From NCBI GenBank assembly GCA_021325575.1, contig JAJPGW010000011.1, forward strand, positions 38,569 to 102,568: a stretch of 64,000 bases of DNA. The letters run 5' to 3'. The first letter of the stretch is position 1, and the number at the start of each line of letters is the position of its first letter. A model generated the notes under the pieces. That model was given only the letters and a program-made list of their open reading frames with translations, did not search any database and had not been told where the DNA came from. This stretch comes from Gammaproteobacteria bacterium (lineage in GTDB: Bacteria > Pseudomonadota > Gammaproteobacteria > DSM-16500). The position numbers and the translations under genes are program-made. This document shows, in pieces, positions 49,173 through 59,500 of this stretch.

Positions 49173-50753
49173 TTACTCCTCCCTGCTTTTTCGCCGTGTC
49201 AAACTCCTACCCATAGGTTGGAGTTCAGATTCTCCCGCTACTGCACCTTGACTTACTAGATCTTGAGTGGATTGCCCAAATAATCCAGCTTTTGGAACAG
49301 ATTTCTTAGCAGGAGCAACTGCTTTTGCATCTATCTGAGCATTCAGGGCAGATTGGTCTTTAATTAATTTGAAAGTAGAGAGAGAGAGTACGGCTATCGT
49401 TGGTCCCCAAAAATCCATGAATCCATCATCTGCAATGAATGAAGTTTGTTCCCGAAGCCTTTGTTGTGATTTTCGATATTCGGAATATTCTTGTCTTGCT
49501 TGGCTAACAAACTGTTCGAATTCATCGGCTGGTGCAAAGACAACTGCCTTTGGTTGCAACCTTCGATACTCGGCATATTGTGTTTCTGCCCGCTTTAAAA
49601 GCGGCTCAAGCTGATCAGCGGCTTTGTTTTGTGCTGCATTGAACTCTTCAACCGTTTTATAGGGAGTATTGCAACTGCGTGATTTTTGATCTTTAAATTT
49701 TTGGCTATCAACCCCTTTCCTACATTTTGCAATTATATCTTCTACAAATCCGAAAATACTAAATGCAACCGGATCGTCATCTCGTTTAACATAAAAATCA
49801 TCTGCAGAAATCCCCCAAAGAGTTGTATGACTACATCCCACCTCCAATATCGGAATATCAACAACATTCATTTCTCTAATGGTCATCTTGAACGCTTCAA
49901 AAGCTTGCTCTGCTGGCGAAGGCATTGCTTCAGCCTTTGGTAAATTCATCTTAGCAGCAGGAGCATCTGATTTTTGATCGGGTATTATTAGGCTTTCTTT
50001 TCCTAAGGACGTAATAAGTTTTTGGAGTACTTGAACATGTTTTTTATGTCTTGCATCAATATCTCTGTTAAACCATCGAAATCCTAACATTTCTGGATCA
50101 GATAACAAAAGTTGTTCTAACTTTTTCGCGACACCTTCTACGAATTGATCTTCTACATAATGAAAAAGACATTTTTTATGCTTAGTTGCTCTTTCTTGGG
50201 GTAATACTTGCCCTGCTGGAAATTGTTTCGTTTCAACCTTAACATCAAAAACATCACCCGCAGGGCCGCGTACAATTGATGAGGTCAACACAATATAGCT
50301 TTTCATCTTTTCTTGCTTTTTAGCTTCAGATGCTTGTAGTTCACCAAATACTGGTGACACTTTTGTGCTTTTTGCTTCTTGTTCAGCTTTTTTTAATTCC
50401 AGGTATTTTTTGCCTTGCGCAAGCGCTTTTGGAATTAAAGGTTTAATTTGGTCATGATAAATTTTAACTCTCAAAGCATTGATTTCGTCTAACGTTTTAT
50501 AAATAGGATGAGGATTTTGTTTAAACTCTTCTGCATCAATTTTTAGATGTTGTTCATATTCATGAGCTTCAGATCCAACAAATACAGCCAACAAAATATC
50601 TTTATTGTTTTTGTTCGCTAAAAAATCCCGGTGCTTACTACCAAACATCTCAGTGATAAAACCCCTATGGGAGGTATTTACTACTGGAAATTGAATTTCT
50701 TCAATGGCTTTAGCAGTCGCTCTAAACTCTTCTAAAACTTTATGACTTTCCAT
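49173..50753 (-). CDS. Internally duplicated protein of unknown function, candidate effector
   Basis: 526 residues from the ATG at 50753, which has GAGGA seven bases upstream; the ATG at 50759 is too close to that site. Two regions look like copies of one domain of about 100 residues: roughly 20-124 (QFPVVNTSHRGF ... IYKTLDEINAL ... LIPKALAQGKKYLELKK) and 298-400 (DIPILEVGCSHTTL ... PYKTVEEFNAA ... LLKRAETQYAEYRR). A basic Arg/Ser tail ends in RSLTRRKSREE. No membrane segment or known family. There is no clean PmrA box: TTAA motifs upstream are 14 bases apart. Effector status is only a suggestion from its resemblance to the other orphan genes. Confidence 0.5.
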   Translation of the reverse strand: MESHKVLEEFRATAKAIEEIQFPVVNTSHRGFITEMFGSKHRDFLANKNNKDILLAVFVGSEAHEYEQHLKIDAEEFKQNPHPIYKTLDEINALRVKIYHDQIKPLIPKALAQGKKYLELKKAEQEAKSTKVSPVFGELQASEAKKQEKMKSYIVLTSSIVRGPAGDVFDVKVETKQFPAGQVLPQERATKHKKCLFHYVEDQFVEGVAKKLEQLLLSDPEMLGFRWFNRDIDARHKKHVQVLQKLITSLGKESLIIPDQKSDAPAAKMNLPKAEAMPSPAEQAFEAFKMTIREMNVVDIPILEVGCSHTTLWGISADDFYVKRDDDPVAFSIFGFVEDIIAKCRKGVDSQKFKDQKSRSCNTPYKTVEEFNAAQNKAADQLEPLLKRAETQYAEYRRLQPKAVVFAPADEFEQFVSQARQEYSEYRKSQQRLREQTSFIADDGFMDFWGPTIAVLSLSTFKLIKDQSALNAQIDAKAVAPAKKSVPKAGLFGQSTQDLVSQGAVAGESELQPMGRSLTRRKSREE

Positions 50754-50818
50754 AACCATTCCTCGTTATTTTAAAAAAACTCATTTTATATAATATTGGT
50801 TAAAATGTACACATTAAT

Positions 50819-50992
50819 TTACTCTTCCCCCGCCATCCTCCTAGCCCTAGACTCCAACATCACTGGAATATCATCAATCACCGGAAACGCCAGCCGATCA
50901 AATTTACAAATCAATTCCTGATTGGTCCGATCAAACAATAATTCACCTTTAAAAACAGGGCATGCTAAGATCTGAAGCAAATTATTATTCAT
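50819..50992 (-). CDS. Trm112-like protein (YcaR/UPF0434 family)
   Basis: 57 residues, translated by hand: starts [20 protein letters not shown] and continues with [20 protein letters not shown], a near-exact layout of E. coli YcaR (LLEIIACPVC ... [21 protein letters not shown]). The second Cys of the CPxC knuckle is replaced by Phe (CPVF), so metal binding may be lost. The family resembles eukaryotic Trm112, an activator of methyltransferases; its bacterial role is unclear. It is divergent from the uracil-glycosylase-like gene, and the effector-like gene at 49173 follows 65 bases downstream on the same strand. Confidence 0.88.
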   Translation of the reverse strand: MNNNLLQILACPVFKGELLFDRTNQELICKFDRLAFPVIDDIPVMLESRARRMAGEE

Positions 50993-51013
50993 TGAGTGCT
51001 CCTAAAAAAGGCT

Positions 51014-51742
51014 ATGACAACACAAAAAATATTTAACCTCAACTGTATCCATTCATCTTGGCGGGACTGCATTGAAGATGCCTTAAAAAAAATGGATAAA
51101 ACCTATCTGGAAACCCTGCAAAAAAATAACTGGCTGCCGGGAAGCGAAAAAATTTTTAGCGCTTTTTCATTACCGATGGAAAAAGTGAATTATGTGTTGT
51201 TTGGCGAATCACCTTATCCCCGTGAGCATTCAGCGAATGGTTTTGCTTTTTGGGACGCCAATGTCAAAAGTATTTGGTCCAATGACGGGCTTAGCAAAGA
51301 AGTCAATCGCGCGACCTCTTTACGCAATATGATTAAAATGCTTTTAGTCGCAAAGGGTTTACTCGATCCAAAACACACGAGCCAACAACATATTGCGGCA
51401 CTCAACAAACATCATCTAATCCAAACCAACGATGAATTATTTAAAAATCTCATCAACCACGGATTTTTATTATTAAATGCCTCTCTCGTATTGCAGGATA
51501 CCCCCGTCAAAAAAGACGCCCTCGCCTGGCAGCCTTTTATCAAACATGTGCTGGAACAACTTTTTAAAAAAAATCCGACCATCCAATTAATTTTGTTCGG
51601 CAAAATTGCCATTGCAATCGATGCCCTGGTCGATCATTTTGAAATTAAACGTCTTTATGCCGAGCACCCTTATAACCTTTCTTTTATCCAAAATCCGGAA
51701 GTCATTGATTTTTTTAAGCCACTCAATTTATTAGAAAAATAA
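51014..51742 (+). CDS. Uracil-DNA glycosylase superfamily protein with altered active site
   Basis: About 242 residues. It has the superfamily layout: VLFGESPYPREHSANGFAF near residue 65 stands where family-1 enzymes have GQDPYH...A.G, LLLNASLVLQDTPVK near 158 corresponds to the middle motif, and AEHPYNLSFI near 220 corresponds to HPSPLS. The catalytic Asp of GQDPYH is replaced (GESPYP) and the His of the last motif is kept. It may therefore have another substrate or mechanism, or be a non-catalytic relative. The ATG at 51014 gives MTTQKIFNL; a GTG at 50996 is an alternative start. Confidence 0.7.
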   Translation: MTTQKIFNLNCIHSSWRDCIEDALKKMDKTYLETLQKNNWLPGSEKIFSAFSLPMEKVNYVLFGESPYPREHSANGFAFWDANVKSIWSNDGLSKEVNRATSLRNMIKMLLVAKGLLDPKHTSQQHIAALNKHHLIQTNDELFKNLINHGFLLLNASLVLQDTPVKKDALAWQPFIKHVLEQLFKKNPTIQLILFGKIAIAIDALVDHFEIKRLYAEHPYNLSFIQNPEVIDFFKPLNLLEK

Positions 51743-51823
51743 CCGTAAACAATTAGCATTTTTATTGCCATTAACGCTCAAAAACGGTACATTTAGACAT
51801 CAGTTTTTCAGTGGAGCCCTTTC

Positions 51824-52495
51824 ATGCGAGTCTTATTAGTTGAAGATGATGAATTATTAGGCGATGGCCTGCGTACCGGGCTTATCCAATATGGCTATGC
51901 AGTCGATTGGCTAAAAGATGGCCTATCTGCTGACCAAGCGCTTAAAACTGAAAATTTCGAACTCGTCGTATTGGATTTGGGACTACCCAAAATGTCCGGT
52001 ATTACCGTTTTACAAAACTTACGCTCCCGCGGCCAAACCATGCCCGTTTTGATTTTGACGGCCCGCGAATCGATTGAAGATCGCGTCAAAGGCTTAGACA
52101 GCGGCGCCGATGATTACTTAACGAAACCGTTCGACCTCGATGAACTCACTGCTCGTTTACGCGCATTGCAAAGACGTTTTTCTTCACGCGCAGAACCGCT
52201 CATTCAACATGATGATATAACGTTGGATCCAGCAGCGCATACGGTCAGTTTAAAAGGCGAATTAGTGAGCGTCTCACGCCGCGAATTTGCTTTATTGCAT
52301 AAATTATTGGAAAACGCTGGTCGAGTTCTCTCTCGCGAACATTTAACGCAATCGCTTTACGGCTGGGGCGAAGACGTCGACAGTAATGCACTCGAAGTCC
52401 ACATCCACAATTTACGAAAAAAATTCGGCCAAGATTTTATTCATACCATTCGTGGTATCGGTTATATGATCGATAAAAGTAAAGATGAAAAATGA
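51824..52495 (+). CDS. pmrA: OmpR-family response regulator, PmrA/QseB type
   Basis: 223 residues. The receiver domain has LLVEDDELLGDGL, phosphorylated D51 in VVLDLGLPKMSG, and K in LTKPFDLDEL; the DNA-binding winged helix spans about 127-218 (SRREFALLHKLLENAGRVLS, and LRKKFGQDFIHTIRGIGYMI at the end). The sequence is of the PmrA/BasR/QseB group. In Legionella and Coxiella, PmrA directly activates many Dot/Icm effector genes through tandem CTTAATATT-like boxes, and three such boxes occur in this window. The kinase gene overlaps its stop by four bases. PmrA versus QseB is a judgement based on that context. Confidence 0.82.
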   Translation: MRVLLVEDDELLGDGLRTGLIQYGYAVDWLKDGLSADQALKTENFELVVLDLGLPKMSGITVLQNLRSRGQTMPVLILTARESIEDRVKGLDSGADDYLTKPFDLDELTARLRALQRRFSSRAEPLIQHDDITLDPAAHTVSLKGELVSVSRREFALLHKLLENAGRVLSREHLTQSLYGWGEDVDSNALEVHIHNLRKKFGQDFIHTIRGIGYMIDKSKDEK

Positions 52496-53862
52496 TTCGT
52501 TCAATACGACGATTTTTGCTTATCAGTCTTTTTATCAGCATAACCATTGCTTCAACGATTACTGCCGTCGGAAATTATTTACTGGATAAAGGCGTCATCC
52601 AACCTTATCTTGATGAAAAACTCATAAAATTTTCAGACATTATTCAAGCGATCAATCAAACGTTTACGATTCAGAAAAAAGAAAATAATCCCGTCGAATT
52701 GCGTCTTGCTAAAATCGAGACACCGATTGTGCCGAGTCATTTACTTTTTCAAGTCTGGACGCACGATCAAAAATTATTATTTCATTCCAATGAACAACCG
52801 TTTTTTCCGTTAAATGCAGTGCGCATAGGATTTTCCGATCATATCTTAAGTGGTCGAGAATGGCGAGTTTATGCATCACTCGATAAAAAAACCAGTAACA
52901 AAATTGTTGTCGCCGAATTATATGACATTCGTGATCGATTGGCAGATGAAATCGCGCGGAATAATGCGTATATTCTGCTTGTCACTTATCCCATTTTTGG
53001 TATTTTAATTTGGCTCATCGTTGGATTAGCATTGCGTTCCATCACGCGCGTCACATCAGAAATTTCTAATCGCGCATCGACTTATCTTGAGCCCGTGGAA
53101 TATGAAAGCATACCAATTGAAATTCAGCCGTTGGTTTCGGAACTGAATCAATTATTTATTCGCTTAAAATTAGCGTTTGATCGCAATAAACGATTTGCAG
53201 GCGATGCGGCGCATGAGTTACGCACTCCTCTTGCAGCTCTTAAAACACAGGCTCAAGTCGCTTTACGTGCGAATAATACCAGCGAAGTGCAGCAAGCACT
53301 GCAAAAAGTGATTCAGGGCGTTGATCGCAGTTCTCACGTCGTCGCACAGTTGCTGACACTCAGCCGCTTAGGCCGCGAAGAATCACTGGAAGATGTGGGT
53401 CCTGTTGATTTACAAAAAATTGCGACTGAAATTATTGCGTTTTTGGTCCCAATTGCCCTTGAAAAACACATCGAAATTGAAATGGCACCGCCTTCGCGTG
53501 GCGCGATTATTTTTGGTAATGAAACCGCACTTGGCATTTTAATCCGTAACATCGTCGATAACGCGATTCGTTACACACCGGAAAAAGGATCAGTCAAAGT
53601 TCAAATTATCACGACCGATGAAGATGTTATTTTCCGTGTGATAGACACGGGCCCAGGCATCCCGGCCGAATTGCGTGAACGTGTATTCGAGCGCTTCTTC
53701 CGAATTTTAGGCACCACGGCGCCGGGTAGTGGCTTAGGCCTTGCGATTGTCAGCCAAATTGCTGAATTACATCAGGCGCACATTATTTTAAGCTCCCCGC
53801 CTTCCGGCAAAGGATTGCAATTCGACGTCATTTTTCCGAAATATAATGAAATTTCAGGCTAG
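52492..53862 (+). CDS. pmrB: Sensor histidine kinase, PmrB/QseC type
   Basis: 456 residues: membrane segment about 7-27, a periplasmic domain about 30-155, a second segment about 160-182, HAMP-like linker, then the phosphoacceptor His near 240 in GDAAHELRTPLAALKTQ. ATP-binding domain motifs are NIVDNAIRYTPEKGS, VIDTGPGIPAE, and GSGLGLAIV. It overlaps pmrA by ATGA, so the two are co-translated. Relatives sense mildly acidic pH, iron or cationic peptides; the signal here cannot be read from the sequence. Confidence 0.85.
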   Translation: MIRSIRRFLLISLFISITIASTITAVGNYLLDKGVIQPYLDEKLIKFSDIIQAINQTFTIQKKENNPVELRLAKIETPIVPSHLLFQVWTHDQKLLFHSNEQPFFPLNAVRIGFSDHILSGREWRVYASLDKKTSNKIVVAELYDIRDRLADEIARNNAYILLVTYPIFGILIWLIVGLALRSITRVTSEISNRASTYLEPVEYESIPIEIQPLVSELNQLFIRLKLAFDRNKRFAGDAAHELRTPLAALKTQAQVALRANNTSEVQQALQKVIQGVDRSSHVVAQLLTLSRLGREESLEDVGPVDLQKIATEIIAFLVPIALEKHIEIEMAPPSRGAIIFGNETALGILIRNIVDNAIRYTPEKGSVKVQIITTDEDVIFRVIDTGPGIPAELRERVFERFFRILGTTAPGSGLGLAIVSQIAELHQAHIILSSPPSGKGLQFDVIFPKYNEISG

Positions 53863-53867
53863 CTTAA

Positions 53868-56537
53868 ATGGATATTTTCAATCAGGTTCATGATGACTCG
53901 TTAATCTTGACGCCTAATCGTCGATTATCTGCCGTTTTATCCCGAAAATATTCTGAATGGCAAACCACACAACAAAAAAAATGCTGGCCCACCTTAAAAA
54001 TTCTGCCCTTTTATCCGACTTGGCTAGAAAAAATCTGGCAGGAATATGCGGCGCGTGAATTAAACGATTGCACTTTTTTATTGTCATCACAGCATGAGCG
54101 AATTTTATGGGAAAAAATTCTGCGCGATTCTCCGCTGAATGAAACCTTGTTGCAATTAACAGATACCGCGAAACTTTCAAAATCGGCTTGGGAGACATTA
54201 AAACGCTGGCGAGTGAGTCTTGATGATCCAAATCTCGCATTAACTGAAGATAGTCGAGCGTTTTTAGAATGGGCTTTACAATTTAAGAAAATCCTACAGA
54301 AAAATAACTGGCTAGACCAAAATAGCCTTGCCGATGTTATTGCAGAAAAAATTAAAAAGAAAAAAATCATACCCGCTAAACAAATTATTCTGTTTGGTTT
54401 TACCGATATCGCTCCACAATATCAATATTTATTGAATTGTTGCGAAGCGGCGGGCACTGAAATCATTCATGCCAACATGACATCAATCAATGAAAAAGCC
54501 CACAAAATTGGATTGCAGGATGCAGAAGCAGAAATTCATGCAATGGCGCGCTGGGCAAAAGCATTGGCGCCCGAATGCGAATCCATTGGCTGTATCGTCC
54601 CAGATTTGCACGTGTTACGCGACAAAATTATTCGCATTTTTTCAGAAGTGTTTGAATCACCCGATTTTAATATTTCAGCCGGGAAAAGTTTAACAACTTA
54701 TCCTATCATTCATGATGCGCTACAACTTTTAAAATTAAGCAGAAAAGCATTACCGCTACCTACTATAAGCCAATTGTTGCGATCCCCTTTTGTTGCGGGC
54801 GCCGAAACAGAACGGTTTCAGCGAGCGATTTTTGATGCACGATTGCATTCATCCAATGTGACTTTGGTTTCGCTCTCGCAATTAGTGGATGCAGAATATC
54901 CTTTTAATTTAAACGAATCGTGTCCACAGCTTGCCGAAATAATTAAAAAATTTCTGGGACCTGAAATAGACCTAAAAGAAAAAAAACCGGCTTCTCACTG
55001 GGTAAAAGTCATTTGCGATCAACTCGTGCTCTGGGGCTGGCCAGGCGAACGCAGCATGAATAGTCATGAATATCAGGTCGTTCATCATTCTTGGTTGCCT
55101 TTACTCACTGAATACGCAAGTTTTGATATGATTCTTGGCGCGCTCTCTTTTAATGAAAGTCTGCATTATCTCATTACGCTAGCATCGAACATTGTTTTTC
55201 AACCCGAAAGTCCGCAAACCCGTGTGCAGATTTTAGGTATGCTGGAAGCGGCAGAAATTCCGTTTGAACGAAGTTGGGTCATGGGATTAGATGACATTTC
55301 ATGGCCCGCAAGGCCAAAGCCTAATCCATTTATACCTTTGCGCTTGCAGAAAAACCTGTTGATGCCAAACGCTTCCGCTTCACGTGAATTAATTTATTGT
55401 GAGAAACTGACGCAACAATTAGAACAGTCTGCTAAAGAAATTATTTTTAGTTATCCTAATCATATTGAAGATCGCGAATTATTCCAAAGTGCGTTATTAA
55501 AAAAATATCCTGATATGACGCTCGATTCCTTGCCTCAAAGCGCATACACCAAAGTCGCTGTCTCCGTGTTTAAATCTCAGAAATTAGAAAGCATTGAAGA
55601 TTATCAAGCCCCAGCCATTTTACCAGATGAAGAAGTTCATGGTGGCGTGCGCATTTTTAAAAATCAGGCAGAATGCCCTTTTAAAGCCTTTGCAGAAATC
55701 CGTTTGCATGCCAAAAAATGGGAAGACACCACGCTCGGTTTACGAAAACTGGATCGAGGAAATTTAATCCATAAAGCGCTGGAATTAATCTGGCGTGAAT
55801 TACGCAATTCTGAAAAACTCTTATTAATACCGGATGCCACGTTAAAAGAATTAATTCGACAATCCGCCGATACCGCCTTAAAAACGATAGGCGCATCCAT
55901 TAAATCGCATAACACACGCTATCTCGCACTCGAATTACAACGTTCTGAAAAAATCATCTGGGACTGGCTGCAAATTGAAAAATCCCGACCAGGATTTTCA
56001 GTCGTCGCGCTGGAACAGGAAATTTCAGCAACCATTGGGCGCGTCAAAACCCAATTTCGCGTCGACCGAATTGATGAATTAACTGAAAATACCGCTGAAA
56101 AACAGTTAATTATCGATTACAAAACCGGCAAAGCCATCGACAAAAAAAACTGGTTTGGCGAACGACTCGAAGAACCTCAGTTACCAATTTATTGCATAGC
56201 CAATCCAGACAAAACCATTGGAATTGCATTTGCCAAAATTAATCCGACTAAAATGGAAATGACTGGTGTCAGCAAATCCCCTTTAAAAATCAAATCCGTT
56301 TATCCGCTGGCTGATTTGAAATATGCCGATGCGACGTTGTGGACTGAGCAAATGCGCTTATGGCAAAAAAATTTATCGGAGCTCGCTGACCGTTTTTATC
56401 AAGGTGAAGCCTCCGTCAGTCCGAAGGACCCTAACAAGACCTGCACTCATTGCGATTTGAAATCCTTTTGCCGAATTTATGAATTGACCCAGTTAGAAGA
56501 AGATGATGATGAAACCCATGAATTTACAGGACAGTAA
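53868..56537 (+). CDS. AddB-like PD-(D/E)XK nuclease, DNA repair
   Basis: 889 residues. A degenerate helicase-like N-terminal region begins LILTPNRRLSAVLSRKYSEW. The C-terminal nuclease domain has the PD-(D/E)XK core QLIIDYKTGKAIDKKNW near 746-765. Four cysteines surround it: one in AECPFKAFAE near 602 and three in KTCTHCDLKSFCRIYE near 856-866, the arrangement of the iron-sulfur staple of AddB. It probably works with the helicase encoded next to it, which overlaps its last 35 bases, in double-strand-break end processing in place of RecBCD. Confidence 0.85.
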   Translation: MDIFNQVHDDSLILTPNRRLSAVLSRKYSEWQTTQQKKCWPTLKILPFYPTWLEKIWQEYAARELNDCTFLLSSQHERILWEKILRDSPLNETLLQLTDTAKLSKSAWETLKRWRVSLDDPNLALTEDSRAFLEWALQFKKILQKNNWLDQNSLADVIAEKIKKKKIIPAKQIILFGFTDIAPQYQYLLNCCEAAGTEIIHANMTSINEKAHKIGLQDAEAEIHAMARWAKALAPECESIGCIVPDLHVLRDKIIRIFSEVFESPDFNISAGKSLTTYPIIHDALQLLKLSRKALPLPTISQLLRSPFVAGAETERFQRAIFDARLHSSNVTLVSLSQLVDAEYPFNLNESCPQLAEIIKKFLGPEIDLKEKKPASHWVKVICDQLVLWGWPGERSMNSHEYQVVHHSWLPLLTEYASFDMILGALSFNESLHYLITLASNIVFQPESPQTRVQILGMLEAAEIPFERSWVMGLDDISWPARPKPNPFIPLRLQKNLLMPNASASRELIYCEKLTQQLEQSAKEIIFSYPNHIEDRELFQSALLKKYPDMTLDSLPQSAYTKVAVSVFKSQKLESIEDYQAPAILPDEEVHGGVRIFKNQAECPFKAFAEIRLHAKKWEDTTLGLRKLDRGNLIHKALELIWRELRNSEKLLLIPDATLKELIRQSADTALKTIGASIKSHNTRYLALELQRSEKIIWDWLQIEKSRPGFSVVALEQEISATIGRVKTQFRVDRIDELTENTAEKQLIIDYKTGKAIDKKNWFGERLEEPQLPIYCIANPDKTIGIAFAKINPTKMEMTGVSKSPLKIKSVYPLADLKYADATLWTEQMRLWQKNLSELADRFYQGEASVSPKDPNKTCTHCDLKSFCRIYELTQLEEDDDETHEFTGQ

Positions 56538-59500
56538 AGAACGGGAAGCGGCGCTTGATCCAAGCCAGTCGTTTATCGTCCAGGCGCCGGCCGGATCTGG
56601 AAAAACCGAGTTGCTGACTCAGCGATTTTTAGTGCTATTAGGAATCGTGAAAGAACCTGAAGAAATTCTCGCGATTACTTTTACCAAAAAATCGGCGGCA
56701 GAAATGCGCACGCGAGTCATCAGCGCGCTTAAAAATGCAGAGAATACACCGGAACCGAAAAATTCACACGAGAAAAAAACATGGACATTAGCGAAAAATG
56801 CTTTAAAAAATAATGTCCATTTTAACTGGAAATTGCTGGATAATCCGAATCGTTTGCAAATTCAAACCATTGATTCATTTAATGCAAGCTTGACGCGCCA
56901 CCTCCCCTTGCTCGCGAATTTTGGCGCACCCCTTGAGATTGCGGATGATCCTTCTGTACTTTACCGCGAAGCGGTTCATGAGTTTTTATCCCATTTAGAA
57001 GAAAACGTCGCATGGGCTGAAAAAATCGAACAATTATTAATGCACATGGATAATGACCTAAGCAATGTGGAAAAATTATTAATCGACATGTTAGCTAAAA
57101 GGGATCAATGGTTACCGTATATAACGCAAAACGCCAACAATCCCGAACTTAGAAAAACATTGGAACAACACTTATCGCACGTGATCACGGATACCCTGCA
57201 AACATTGCATGACAGCTTTCCTGAGGAATATGCAGATGAGTTTGTCGCACTGGCGCGTTTTGCTGCGCAGAATGTTATACGCGAAAATCCTGAATCATCT
57301 ATCCGCAATTTAGCTGAATTAACAGCAATGCCCGGTAGCCAACTTGAGGATTTACCATTATGGGATGCTCTCGCGAATTTGTTATTAACCAAAGAAGATA
57401 AATTTCGAAAAGATGTGACTAAAAAAGAAGGATTTCCGGCGCCTTCCGAATTGAAAAATCCAGACGAAAAAAAATTATTAAGCCGTTTTAAGCAGCGCAT
57501 GAAAGAATTACTTGAGAATTTACGAGATAACGAAGAACTGAATCAAGCGCTGATCGATTTTAGAAAACTTCCCGAATCGAATTATGCTGAACATCATTGG
57601 GAAACACTGGCCGCACTTCATGATGTGTTGCGAGTGGTCGTCGCCCAATTAAAATTAGTCTTTCAAGCTCACGGTCAAATTGATTTCATTGAAAATGCAC
57701 AGGCTGCATTTCATGCCCTGGGTTCAGATGATGCGCCAACCGATTTAACTCTCGCGCTCGATTACAAAATCCAGCATATTTTAATCGATGAATTTCAGGA
57801 TACGTCTAACAGCCAATTTCGATTATTAGAAAAATTAATTGCAGGCTGGGAACCCAACGATGGCCGTACCTTATTTTTAGTTGGCGATCCTATGCAATCG
57901 ATTTATCGATTTCGCGAAGCGGAAGTCGGTTTATTTATTCGGGCTAGAAAAAAAGGGATCGGCGCACTCAAATTAAAATCACTTAATTTATCTGTGAATT
58001 TCCGGTCTAAAGCGGGTGTTGTTAATTGGGTGAATGAACATTTTAGCGAGGTATTCCCCGCCTTTGAAGATATTGCCAGTGGCGCGGTGTCCTTTTCTGC
58101 AAGTTCGCCGCATAATAGCGATTCTGCAAATAGCGAATGCGTCAAGCTACACTCGTTCGTGAATTCAGATGCTGAAACGCAATCCCGTGGCATAGTGGAT
58201 ATTATTTTAGAAAACAGAAAAATTCATCCTGATAAAAATATCGCGATTCTAGTCCGGTCGCGTACTCATTTACAAGCTATTTTGCCGGCGTTAAAAGCAG
58301 CCAATTTATCCTATCGCGCACTCGACATTGAGCCTTTATTAAAACGTCCTGTCATCCAGGATTTAATGGCCCTCACCCGCGCCCTGCTTTTTCCAGCCGA
58401 TCGTATTAGTTGGCTTTCCATTTTGCGTGCGCCATTTTGTGGATTGACTTTAGGTGATCTTTTAATCATTGCTGGCAATAAATCAAAACAAATTCTTTGG
58501 GGAGAATTACAATCTCGAGAAATTTTTACCAAATTATCAGTTGAATCTCAAACAAGATTAAACCGAATTCTCCCCATTTTGAAACTAGCACTGGAAGAGC
58601 GTCGGCGTCATACGTTGCGAGATTGGGTAGAACAAACCTGGTTGTCATTGGGAGGGCCGGCTTCAGTCAGTCAGTTTTCGGACCTCGAAGATGCTGAAAC
58701 GTATTTTGAACTGTTAGAGAGTATGGATCATGCCTATGATTTGCCGCACAGCACTTCACTCGATCATGCTATCACTGAATTATATGCTGCACCCCTTTCC
58801 GATGCGGATAATACCCTGCAAATCATGACCATTCACAATGCGAAGGGATTAGAATTTGATATCGTGATCTTGCCTTTTTTAGAGCGAAGAGCCTCCCAAG
58901 ATGATAACCAGCTATTGCGCTGGATGGAGCGTGCACGTACTGGCGAGCAGCCCGATTTGATTATGGCGCCCATTCAGGCCGTCGGTGAAGAAAATAATTC
59001 CATTTATGATTACATTAAGCGCCAGCATTATGTAAAAAATGACTATGAAATGAGCCGTTTGCTTTATGTTGCAGCTACGCGTGCTAAAGAACAACTTCAT
59101 ATTTTTTTCAATCTCAAAACAAAAGAGCATGAGACAAATGCCATTAAAAAACCGATTAATAATTCTTTGCTTAATAAATTATGGCCGGCGATTGAAAATC
59201 AATATCAGAAAAATACTGCAGAACTGAAAAACGCAATTTTATCCAGTGAAAAAGCGATTTCCAACAAGTCAATTAAGAGACTTACTTCGAATTGGAAAAA
59301 TCCTTTTGTCAAACCCATTTTTACTGAAGGCGCGGCATTGCATCAGAATAAATCCGGTTTTCAATTGGTTCAGAATAATGCGAAATATGTTGGTACCGTG
59401 CTGCATCAGATTTTGCAATTGATTTCTGAAAAAGGGTTAGCTTGGTGGAATTCAGAATCCGCCCTTCATTCGCAATATCTTAAGACTCAACTGCAACGTG

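Noticed and set aside
50754..50820. Possible PmrA box before the 526-residue gene
   Set aside because: Two TTAA motifs are present, but their starts are 14 bases apart instead of 11, and the second half-site does not fit.
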